64,000 bases of DNA from Kryptolebias marmoratus (taxonomy: Eukaryota; Chordata; Actinopteri; Cyprinodontiformes; Rivulidae): assembly GCF_001649575.2 (NCBI RefSeq), contig NC_051452.1:1941215-2005214 (forward strand), in the 5' to 3' direction. Positions 46,801 through 56,229 of the stretch are shown here, one piece after another. Position 1 is the stretch's first letter. Each line of letters opens with the position of its first letter. The position numbers and the translations under genes were made by a program. The notes below the pieces were generated by a model. That model did no database searches. It was not told the DNA's origin and saw only the letters and a program-made list of their open reading frames with translations.

Positions 46801-47401
46801 ATACACCAGAAACTAAACAAGATACAGACCATTTAGGCTTAAATTAATAGTCATTAAATTAAAAAAAACCAAAAACCTAAAGTAAAGTCATGCTGTGGAT
46901 TAACCAGCAGGTGTACTTTCTTTATTTCTCTATCACACATTTGTGTTAACTGCAACAAACTTCCATCACTGACACCTCCTGGCCAACGCTTTCCCCTCCC
47001 CTCGCGATGAACTCCTCCCCCGTCCGTCATCACTTCTTGCTGAGTTGCGGACTAGCGAACCAATTAGGAGCAGACCTGCTGAGAAGCCCACTTTTCTTTT
47101 TTTTTTTCCTCTGTCTCGCTCCCTCCAATCATCGATCTGTGTCCCACTCACAATGCTGAACAAATAAGATTTATTAAACGTATCAATCCTCACACCAAGA
47201 AGCAGGGTTTGCATTTAACCGTGATCTCCAACGACGAAGATCTTTCTGGTCGACAAAGATCAAAGGAAATCAAACTCCTAACTGTAGATGCAGGCGAAGT
47301 ACGACGCACATTACATTCATATGAAACTAAAGAGAACACTCCTTCGAGATATTCAGTTATTTGAACGATTCCATTTGGAATAAAAAAAAAGAGACTCACT
47401 G

Positions 47402-47458
47402 AAGTGTCTGGATTGCACTGTTTTCAGGTTATGACATTTTAGGAAATTTAAAGTCGCC
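47402..47458 (+). repeat. Local direct repeat, unit 1
   Basis: aagtgtctggattgcact, then ttttc..ggtt.a, then a taaagtcgcc-like end. It recurs at 47723-47776. Confidence 0.45.
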
Positions 47459-47722
47459 AACCTCCAGTGAATGAGCCGTTCCGATATTTCAAACTTCCTT
47501 ACTTTCTTTCCATTCTTTCTGCTAATCCCCATAACCTTTACAGATTTCGTCACGACTAAAACCAGCCTTTTCCACTTAAAGGTAATCTGTGTGCAAATAA
47601 GGACCTGTGTTATTTGAAAATGCTTGGATAATGTTAACGCTAAAATTAGCAAATATTGTCTCTCTGACTCTACATCCTACTGTTTTCCCTTAAGTTTAGC
47701 TGAAACAGGTGAACTGCTGCCT

Positions 47723-47776
47723 AAAGTGTCTGGATTGCACTTTTCTGGGTCATTACCAGTTCATATAATCGCCTAA
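47723..47776 (+). repeat. Local direct repeat, unit 2
   Basis: aagtgtctggattgcacttt followed by a diverged tail ending ataatcgccta. It lies about 320 bases from unit 1, consistent with an old local duplication. A stray minisatellite unit related to 43.6 kb lies just upstream. Confidence 0.45.
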
Positions 47777-47779
47777 AAT

Positions 47780-48410
47780 AGTGCACAAAAGCATGTGTCA
47801 GCTTCAAAATGTCCTTTCGAACTGTTATACAAAATACCCATTTCTGTTGGCTGTCAGTGTCAAATATAATCTGGTTTGATCTACATCCCTCTGTCGCCAC
47901 AAATGCAATATTTTAGGAGATACTAATCAAAGACGTGGTCCGTGGTTGGGTAATGAAAAAGGGGAGCATATTTTCTTATTGTTCGAGCTTTAAACCAATC
48001 TGTGGGTGGCATGAAGCGAAAGATCCCCTCAGATAGAGAATATATGAACAGAAGACAGCCAGGAGAATATTTCCCCGTGAACAAAAGGCATCTGAAATTT
48101 GTCATCCTCTCAAGGTTGCCCGCGTGGGTTTGATGTTTAGCATACCACTCAGTGCATTTGAGCAGATCTGTGGCGCTCGACTTGTCAGTGAGGTCTAACT
48201 AAAAAGCACGGTTTGTTGACTTGGAAACAGGAGTCTGGCAGCGGGCCAGGTTGGAGAGGAAATGCACTTCAAAGTAATGTTGTAGTCCCTTTTTTTCCAC
48301 GGTAAACTACATCTTCTCTTGTAGGCGTTTTAAAACTGAAGTTTCTAAATCAGCTGGATGTTTAGAGGAAATACGTAATCCCGATTCCATTTTTGAGCAG
48401 TTGCAGTGTC
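47780..48410. other. Plain DNA
   Basis: Nothing recognised. Confidence 0.4.
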
Positions 48411-48414
48411 TGTA

Positions 48415-48670
48415 ATGTTAGCAAAATTGCTAATGAAACACTGGACAGATTTTAACAAACCATGGGACGAACATTGAAATCAAATTTTGGAGTCAACCCA
48501 TTCAAGATGGCTGCCACAGGGAAGCAACCTTAGCAAACACGAAAAACGGCTACAACTCAACCACTTCAACAGATATTGAGGTCAAGTTTGGCGTTGTAGC
48601 CGCTGAGTCATCCCCAACACATACTTTAAGTGCTAACTGGAACTGTTTTTAACACTTAGCCATGAACTAT
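48415..48670 (-). repeat. Family A interspersed repeat, copy 16
   Basis: It contains aaacactggacagattttaa, ggagtcaacccattcaagat and aagatggctgccacagg, then the complement of the caccaaacttgacctc block. It is first of three head-to-tail copies. Confidence 0.82.
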
Positions 48671-48687
48671 AGAAGTCAACTGTTATA

Positions 48688-48895
48688 CATATCTCATGAA
48701 ACACTGGACAGATTTTAATGAAACTTACTAAATAATAATTGCATTTACATCTACAATCCCAATTAAAGATGATCGCCACAGACTTTAGCAAACACAGAAA
48801 TGGTTAACTTTATGAATTTAACAAATATTAAGTCAAAATATGGTGTGTGGTACATCACCAATGCACACTTTGAACACAACTCGTTATGCAATACT
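48688..48895 (-). repeat. Family A interspersed repeat, copy 17
   Basis: It starts atctcatgaaacactggaca and contains attaaagatgatcgccac. The second head-to-tail copy lies 263 bases after the first at the equivalent ctggaca position. Confidence 0.78.
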
Positions 48896-48914
48896 AGCAT
48901 CAACTATGCCTATG

Positions 48915-49255
48915 TGTTAGCCAAATATTTCTTGAACCACTGGACACATTTTAGTGAAATTCGCAGCACGTGACCACTACCTGTACATCTGCAACGTATG
49001 ACCATTTGGAGTCAAACCGGTTTAAGTTGGCTGCCACATCTACAATTAGCCGCCGTAGAAATGTCTCAAAGCTATTTTTCATGTGGCCTTAGCTAATGGT
49101 CATCCCCGTCATGCACTCTGAGCCCCGACATCTCGCGAGAACTCGGAATATCGTGGAATTGCACATGAAATCATTGACAACTTCCTCCCTTTTCAGCTTA
49201 AAATGGTTTCAGTTTAAAGGTCTACTGTTCCTCGAAGGAGTGATAGGCCTTTAAT
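48915..49255 (-). repeat. Family A interspersed repeat, copy 18 with 5' palindromic end
   Basis: It starts atttcttgaaccactggaca and contains gtcaaaccggtttaagttgg. It ends with ttcctcgaaggagtgatagg and cctttaat. The third head-to-tail copy is 236 bases after the second at the equivalent position. Confidence 0.78.
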
Positions 49256-49359
49256 TTCTTCAGCACTACCCGAGCTTCTCTTTTATTTCTTTATTTTTTA
49301 ACATCAGAGCATTTGACAACATGAAATGCCTGTGCAGCGGGGTACCTGCTCATACCCTG

Positions 49360-49650
49360 ACAGCTGAGTCTGCTCGTGCTGCTAATAGCTCGGCTCGGTA
49401 AGAGCTTCTGAAAGGCCGTCTGCTGTGTAATTGTTTCTTACTGTAATTACGCTCAGTCACAGCAGCGGTAGCGCGGTGACATCGGCAGTGGAGGTATGCG
49501 ACGCGGTGAAACTAATTCCAGTAATTATTCAGCGGATCGCTTTCTGCGGAAAGGACGGCGGCTCGGCGGGATGCAAAGGAGGCGCTCAGTTCAAGACGAG
49601 CGCCGAACAAAAGCGCATATGTGTCCTCGGGGACACCTCACACTGAGGTG
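49360..49650. promoter_or_regulatory. CpG-rich candidate regulatory block
   Basis: Dense in CpG (cggtagcgcggtgacatcgg, then gcggaaaggacggcggctcg) with an embedded homeodomain-like gtaattattcagc. A 71-codon frame is open but unrecognised. A donor-like ctcg|gtaagag occurs at about 49397. This is a candidate enhancer or promoter, by composition only. Confidence 0.3.
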
Positions 49651-49659
49651 TTAAACCTG

Positions 49660-50190
49660 AAATCTAAAAAAAAAAAAAAGTGTCATAATGTCTAAATTTT
49701 GACATCCGGTTAATTAATACCCCATGGTGCTCCATTACATTAATCTTAAGCAGAAGTAGCAGGTTTGGACTGTCAGCAGAAGCACGCAATCTGCAAAAAT
49801 CCCAGCCGAGATCCAAACCAGACGCTCTCCTCGCCACAACAAACCGGGGTCAGACAGAGTTCAATCTGGACCAGGACCAAGCTCGCCTTCTTTGAGAATT
49901 CATACACAGATATGGACTTCTAGCATGATATTATGTCTAATTTGAAATCCTCTGCTGACAAAAGTAATCAAAGCTTTTTAGAAATCCAGGCCCATTTTGT
50001 GCAACAAACAAATGGGTGTTAGATTTTGAAGTAACATCATTTTATAGCCAATCAATTGATTTGTGTGTTAAGCGTTTGTTACCTTTTTAAAGTCCTGTTA
50101 CTTGAAGTAATTTTCAAGACCAAGTTTGTTTGTAATAAGTGGGCAGTTCAGGCTTGAGATTAAACTTGCCATTTGTCAGATTTTCAATAA
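49660..50190. other. Plain DNA
   Basis: A poly-A run at about 49665-49679. Nothing else recognised. Confidence 0.4.
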
Positions 50191-50194
50191 CCGA

Positions 50195-50330
50195 AGGACG
50201 AAAGGTTGTAGTGAAATGAACCCAGAGCGCAGACTCATTCTTCAAAGTAAAAACTGATTTATTTAACGAAGTGAGAACAAAACGACACGAGACACAAGGA
50301 GCAAACCTGAATGATTCCGATTCTATAAAA
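50195..50330 (-). repeat. Family D interspersed repeat, short copy
   Basis: gaaatgaacccagagcgcag, then aaactgatttatttaac, then gagaacaaaacgacacg parallels the start of the 19.2 kb copy. The rest of the element is missing. Confidence 0.4.
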
Positions 50331-50339
50331 TCAATTTTG

Positions 50340-50850
50340 ACACATAATGCACAGCAACTTTTAGGATTTAATTGTAGTTTAATGCCATAACAGTGCGATC
50401 TAAAAATCATAATTAAAAACATATTTTTAAAGATATAAAATCTTGGTCAAAAATAACCAAACGTTGCCCAGATTTTCATTATTTGAGCAGTAAACCGAAC
50501 ATATTCAGTGTCATATATAATGAATGAAGTGCTCAGGAAGAAAAGGTGGTTCAACATGAGGCTCCTCCTTTAAAGAGCTGAAAGGAATTAGGCAATTGAC
50601 TTTCAAGCTCCTTTATAGAGACGTTTGGATGAATGTGTTGTTTTCTTTCCTTTAATTAAGTTGGTTAAAGGTCTGGAGTTGTTCCAAGAGCAAGCCAAGT
50701 GCTGGACTAAAAAGCCCCTGGACTTTTTTTTTTTTAAAAGACATATCAGCTTTGATCTAAAGAGACTCTTCAGTTCTAAAGATCGAAATCAGACTTTTCG
50801 ATTTGAGGAAGTCTTTCAGATAAGAAGGAACTCCATTTGCCTATGACTTG
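50340..50850. other. Plain AT-rich DNA
   Basis: Nothing recognised. Confidence 0.4.
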
Positions 50851-50857
50851 AGGACTT

Positions 50858-50920
50858 ACAGTTGAGGTCAGAGGGTTACATACTCGTGGGCATGAATGTC
50901 ATCAATTTGAGGCTTTTTTG
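50858..50920 (+). mobile_element. Tc1-like terminal inverted repeat, single end
   Basis: ttacagttgaggtcagaggg followed by ttacatact resembles the TA-CAGTTGAAGTCGGAAGTTTACATAC type ends of fish Tc1-like elements, including the expected TA at the tip. The following ~300 bases are unrecognised, and the matching right end was not found. It is a truncated relic. Confidence 0.55.
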
Positions 50921-51338
50921 TTTTTAATCCCTGATGTGTTGGTTTATGAATGTCCACTTCTTCTGGAATCCTCTGGCTGGAGGTTGATGAAGTCTTCGTC
51001 CCTCAGTTTGCTGGCTGATGACTGTCACCTTCTCCCGAAGCCCCTGCAGCTTCAGGAGTTTGCCAATGCATCAAACCAGCAATTCACTTAATTGTAAATG
51101 TGGAGTTGGGGTCTGCCTGGTCACTCGTCTCTATCAGAAGACAAAAAAAAAAAAGAGTTTTCAATCTAATGAAATACACAACCACCTCAGTCCCTCCCTC
51201 CATTAACACTAAATACAAAATTTCCATGATTCACTCAACGACTCTATAGGAGCCTTTAAATCTTTTCAAAATATATGACAAACACTTTTTTTTAGCCTTT
51301 GAGAGAACCCAGATTAACTCTCCCTCTGAGTCATGCTG

Positions 51339-51930
51339 CTAATTAACATTCTCATCAAAGGCCTCCTCCTGCCTGACAGTGCCCCCGGCCTGAAGACCCT
51401 TCACTGCATTCACAACTGTGGACAATATGCTTATCAGCCTAGCCCCATATTCTGTTGGAAGACGACTCCCTGCACCAAAACCCAACAAGATGTCCATTGA
51501 CACCACGATTTTCTTCCCAAACAAGTCCTTATAGGTGGTAAATCTTGTGCTAAAGTACACACTATATGCCTGTAATGCATAAGGCAACAGTCAGTCTCAA
51601 CTGGCCTGATTTTCCTCAACAAACAAGGACAACATTGACAGCAGTGTCCTGTCACAAATATATACATTTCCGACACCAGTGATTAACGCCCTCAAACCAA
51701 GCTGACCAACAAACGTGATTTTCCATCTTCCCCAAATGACCCGCCGGCACTGAATCCTGTAACTCTTTCACAAGATGGAAAATTGTCATGGGTAATCCTA
51801 ATTCCCCACCATCTTCCACCTTCCCCTGCCTAAAATAGGAGCCCCCTACACCCCCTAACAACTTGGTCAGATTAGGGCCCTCCACAGCTGTTTTGGTCAA
51901 ACCTAAATGATTTGCACCATCCCCTGCCAT
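51339..51930 (-). pseudogene. Ty3/Gypsy integrase fossil
   Basis: The minus strand encodes the N-terminal part of a Gypsy-type integrase in broken frames. First, a stretch like EDGGELGLPMTIFHLVKELQ leads into the zinc-binding region: DSVPAGHLGK, then WCRKC about 20 residues later (51930-51652). After a frameshift comes a Cys-rich CCPCLLRK stretch. In a third frame (51587-51339), SMDILLGF corresponds to the start of the catalytic core with its first Asp, then TEYGARLISIL. The usual ELHDS histidine is Gln here. No reverse transcriptase, LTR or C-terminal catalytic residues are present, so it is dead. Confidence 0.68.
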
Positions 51931-51939
51931 GTTGAGATC

Positions 51940-52195
51940 TCATATGATTTGTTAGTCCTAGAAGTACGTTTTAAGAGTGACTCTCAGCTATTACCACACC
52001 AAGCTTTCGCTCAACGTTTGTGAAATTGACTGGGTTAAAATCGTTTTAGTGTTGGCTAATGTCAATTAGCTGATGGCCATCTTGAATTAGGGTGACTCTA
52101 AAAGGTAATCAGCTGTAGATGTGTATCCAGTGATGACTTTCCAAAGGTTTTATTAACATCTGTTCAGTGGTTCATAAGATATTTTTCTAACAAAC
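51940..52195 (+). repeat. Family A interspersed repeat, copy 19
   Basis: It contains agatctcatatgatttgtta, gtgactctcagctattacca, ggccatcttgaattagggtg and ttcataagatatttttct. Confidence 0.82.
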
Positions 52196-52254
52196 AGGTT
52201 GGACACGAACAGTTAATGCTGAAGTTTTAAGTGAAGCTGTGCAACGAGTAGCAC

Positions 52255-52475
52255 TTGGAGGGTGTGAAAAATTACAATCAGCTACAACAATATCTGTATA
52301 ATTGTGTAAATTATTGCCATTTTTGTGTTTTCTAGGGTCAGTTGCAGATCTGCAGCCATCTTGATTCAGGCTGGCTCTGAAAATTAATCCGTTGTAGATG
52401 TTTATCAAGTGATTAATTCCTGAATGTTTAATATTTTGCCAACAGACACACTGACGCACGTACACAGACATGTGG
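52255..52475 (+). repeat. Family A interspersed repeat, copy 20
   Basis: It contains gccatttttgtgttttctag, gcagccatcttgattcaggc and ttttgccaacagacacac. It is head to tail with copy 19, about 260 bases on. Confidence 0.78.
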
Positions 52476-52479
52476 AAGA

Positions 52480-53075
52480 ACATGATCACCCACCAACGCT
52501 CGTGAAAACACCCAGACAGAGAAGTCGGCCTTCCCCGCATCAGGACTTAATTTCTGCAAAGGATTCAAATTTTGCTTTTGAATGGCAGCTCCTCTTCCAG
52601 CCGCGTGTGTCTGAAGGGGTGAAAAGGGAATCGAAGGTTTAAAAGTACAATACGAGAGCAGCCAATTTAGTTGCGGCTGACAGGAATAATGTGAATCGGG
52701 AGGTTAAATAAAACAAGAATAAAAAGAAGACTAAGAACTGTCTGTAAATTGGACGAGTTTGTATAAAACTGAAATGGCGGATAAAATGTTCAGACTGGCC
52801 TTTTTTTTAGGTTTTGACCTCCTCTAAACTCTATAGATTCTTCCATCTTGACTATTTTATTCTGGAGGTTTTCTAATTAAGTCAGGATAACATATTCAGG
52901 AGAATACAAAATTTGTGCTCCCTCCTTTAGTTTTCGCTGATTCATCACAACAGTGTACCCCGACTCACTTCAAATATGCAAGTGCAGCGCTCAGTCGCCG
53001 GTAACCTTGCTCATAAGTGTCTGATTATCGCCCACTGCTGAAAGTGAAGGCGCCTGAGTGTCTGTACGTGTGCTA
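52480..53075. other. Plain DNA
   Basis: Nothing recognised. Confidence 0.4.
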
Positions 53076-53079
53076 CAGT

Positions 53080-53450
53080 TGGCAAAATATCTCATGAACC
53101 ATGGGATGGACGTGAATGAAACTTTCAGAATCACTGGATGCACATATACAACGACTACCTTTTTAAACTCAAGATGGCCACCGCAGATAACTGACCTTAA
53201 AATACACAAGTTTATATAACTCCATCAAATTTACAGATATTGAGCTAGGATCTGGCGTAGCAGTACCCGAGGCTCATTCCCAACACAAACTCTAAGTACA
53301 ACCAGATCATGCAACGTAACGCAATATCGCAAAGGGTCTTTTTTCAAGGTTTAACCAAAATCCTTTTTTCTCAACATAAGACGATCTAATACTCTGACAT
53401 TAAAGGTGGTAGGTGATGTGCCTTCAAGGAATGCTAGGCCCTTCATTGAA
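53080..53450 (-). repeat. Family A interspersed repeat, copy 21 with 5' palindromic end
   Basis: It starts ggcaaaatatctcatgaacc and contains cacatatacaacgactacct and caagatggccaccgcagat. It ends with gccttcaaggaatgctaggc followed by ccttcattgaa. It is one of the two most complete copies. Confidence 0.85.
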
Positions 53451-53995
53451 TTCTGTTAGGACAAACTGAAGGGATTTATTTAAATGTACTTAAATGTGAA
53501 ACCAGATGTAGATTTTCAGAACAATTACTTGAAGGCAGATTTGGTCCAATTTTAGCCTAGACTTGTTCAACCCCAAAAAATAAAACATTCTGTCATGAGC
53601 TCAGCATAGATGTCAAAATAATACCAGCATAAAGGCATTCGTATTCCCACTTTTTTATAAACTTGTGGAGATCTTGCACTCCTAAATATAGTATCAATTG
53701 GTGTTCTTATTTTATTCTGTCTGATTTAAAGGAAGAGACGCACTACGGTTTTGAAGCTTTTGCTGGGAGTGATTTGTTTTTTTAGGTGAAATAGGGGGAG
53801 CAAAACCACAAGTTTGCACCCCTGCTTTGCTCCACGAAGTGGGCAGCTACTGTGCTGAACACCCAGGTGTCAGGGCGACTTGAGGACAAACACTCAAAGC
53901 TGAGCCGAGACGCAAGTGTCAGTAAGCCGGTGGGAGGCGCATCAATAATCCCCATCAATCTCTGAGGCAAATTATCAGCCGTGTTCATTTAAAAT
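53451..53995. other. Plain DNA
   Basis: Nothing recognised. Confidence 0.4.
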
Positions 53996-53999
53996 CCAA

Positions 54000-54180
54000 T
54001 TATCCTCATTATTGTCAGCAGTTGATGCACGCTAATGATGCGTGAAATAGACAGGCATTTATTGAGGTCAGCGTTAATGCTGGGAGTCAGGCTGTAATGA
54101 CCGTGAGCCGCCACCAGATGGAGGTAGAGCTCTGCTGGGAGTTGGGGGTCTGAGAACAGAGGCTTGTCAAATCAACCGAG
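54000..54180. promoter_or_regulatory. Candidate conserved non-coding block
   Basis: Complex sequence with gcacgctaatgatgcgtgaa, gcgttaatgctggg and an E-box-like ccagatgg. It is repeat-free and lies just before a family A copy. The regulatory role is inferred. Confidence 0.27.
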
Positions 54181-54351
54181 GCTTAGATGGAGTTATGCAA
54201 ACTAAGTGTCTCCTGACTGTTACCTTTTTCTTAAACAGTATTCTTGGAAATTTTAAATTAACTCTAACAACAGAACGGCTTTGACTCAATCTAAAACATG
54301 CAGGCAATTTTACTGATGTCTTTTAAATGCATATATTAATTACAGGCAGAG

Positions 54352-54822
54352 CAATCCTTGAAGGGATGTATATTGCTCACCTCCTTTCATGCAAACGTTT
54401 CAAACGAAGACCGTTTTCGATTCAGATTGTATTGAGTTGTATTCGCTGTGCTCAAGTTTCGAAAATAACATTACTTGCTGTCTTATGCAATAGCACAACA
54501 TCAAGGTCAGACTGTGCTGTGGATGAGTCTCATCTACAACCACAGCACACCTGTGCAAAACAAAAATCTGTAAAACTGACTGAGTTACAGCCTTTGTGTG
54601 TGTGTGTGTGTGTGTTTGAAGATCAGCTGGCTGTAGTGGCTTTTTTGAGTTGGACTGGCTCCAAAAAATTGATCAGTTGCAGAGGTACTTCCAATTAATA
54701 TATATACTGAAACTTCCATTAAAATCGGTTCAGTGGTTCATGAGATAATTCACTAACAGACAAAGGCGCACACGGACAAGGGCAAAAACACTATCACCCA
54801 CCCTCCCACAGTGGGTAATAAA
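54352..54822 (+). repeat. Family A interspersed repeat, copy 22, near full length
   Basis: It begins gcaatccttgaagggatgta and contains gactgagttacagcct, ggttcagtggttcatgagat and ttcactaacagacaaaggcg. It ends with the hairpin tatcacccaccctcccacag followed by tgggtaata. At about 470 bases it spans both palindromic end and terminal hairpin. It also contains an internal (TG)n expansion. Confidence 0.85.
54595..54616. repeat. (TG)n microsatellite inside family A copy 22
   Basis: About 11 TG units stand exactly where other copies read ttttgtgttt. Confidence 0.92.
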
Positions 54823-54940
54823 AGTAAACTAATATCACGCTATCATTCTTTAAATGACTTGTTTTGGCATGTAACTGAATTCACTTTTTAAATTCCCCTT
54901 AAATTACTCCAAAAAGCTTTATACAGAACAGTTCTTTATG

Positions 54941-54962
54941 TTTTTTTTTTTTTTTTTTTTTT
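54941..54962. repeat. Poly-T tract
   Basis: Twenty-two T in a row. Confidence 0.97.
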
Positions 54963-55339
54963 ATTGTAAGGTTCCAGACTAGAGAGAGCTTTTATAAGTC
55001 GTAAACATCACTGATGACTTATTATACCCATGTGCGTAACTAAACTGCACCCGTCTTTGGATCTCTGGGAGTGTCGGGGGGGGGGGCTTTTGCTTTCTTA
55101 ACATCAAAGTGAAAGCAGGGCCCCGTTTTATTGCGAGAGACTGACAATGCTGTGTTTGCGCTTTCGATGGTGGCGAGGAGAAGAAAGGATTAACAGAAGA
55201 GTGTGGCGAGAGCTCCAGCTGTAAACAACATGACAGACACCAAAGCAGTAAACTGGCTTCAGAGCCACGTTCTGCCACGGCTCTGACTCGACTCAAACGG
55301 GTCAGGCACCTTTTTTTTGTTCTTTTTTTAATTATGCCG

Positions 55340-55700
55340 CTCACTGGATCTCGCTCCACGCCTTACTCCGATTTCCGTTTCATTCAATTAAACGAAAACC
55401 GCCTCGCAAATCCAAAACCCGGCTTGTCGCACGGTAATGAGGTCTCGCGCTGACTTTGAACGTCGGTGCTAGCGATTTGAGCCCGCGCCTCCCGTCGCAT
55501 ATGGTCCCGTTGAACACGTGACACAATGAATTAGGGCCCGTGGCACCTGGAGAGCGCTCGCTGTGTTCCTTCCCCGCCTCTGCATCCCTGCCAATGTGAA
55601 GCCAGGCATGTTTTGGAAGCTGCGCTCAGTAAACCGCTGCATATTTTTAGGCTCGCGCTGGAAGCTGGCAAGTTCTGCAGACGTGCCTACTGACAACTCC
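55340..55700. promoter_or_regulatory. CpG-rich candidate regulatory block
   Basis: CpG-dense, complex sequence (for example gaaaaccgcctcgcaaatcc, ggcttgtcgcacggtaatga and ctagcgatttgagcccgcg) with an E-box-like aacacgtgac. No dispersed repeat and no recognisable exon. Confidence 0.3.
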
Positions 55701-55704
55701 CTGT

Positions 55705-55945
55705 GGCTGTAATGAGAGCGTAAAGAATGCTGTAATTGCTCCGAATTGTGTTGTAATTGCCAAGTAGGAGCGGTCTGGAACTTTTCGTGAACACCTCCTG
55801 TCTCAAATCTTTGAACTCTCCGACATGCCTTACCTGTTCTGTCTGTGCTCCGTTATTTAAAAGAAAACTTGTCCCCAATGCTTGGGTGCCTTGCTGTAAA
55901 CTACCTACCAGAGTGACATATTTGTTTTATCTGAAAAAAAACATG
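55705..55945. other. Plain DNA
   Basis: Nothing recognised. Confidence 0.4.
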
Positions 55946-55949
55946 TATG

Positions 55950-56175
55950 CCAGTTTGGAAAGCTGTTACTCACCTGGGAGCATGGACAACGATCAAAGAC
56001 CTCCCTCTTCCCAGATGCCCTCCTCCAGCTTTTTTCAGTTAGACACCACGATGCCCCCAAGCCAGACAAGAGACATCTCCAATGAGTTCTGGGTCTGCCT
56101 CTAGGCCTCGTTCTGGTCAGGGGATCTCCAAAACGCCTCCTTAGGAAGGCATCTGGAAGGCATTCCCACAACTTA
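55950..56175 (-). pseudogene. LINE (L2/Rex1-type) 3'-end relic
   Basis: On the minus strand, RGRPRTHWR followed by a SWRRASGKREVFDR stretch resembles the C-terminal end of fish L2/Rex1-type non-LTR retrotransposon ORFs, which typically read GRPRTRWRDY... then EELEEVAGEREVWASLLRLLP. The frame is broken between the two parts. Only the tail is present, as expected for 5'-truncated LINE insertions. Confidence 0.6.
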
Positions 56176-56229
56176 CTTGGTTAATGGCGCATCTCGCTGC
56201 AGTGGCATCAAGCACTGCCTTTCCGTCAG

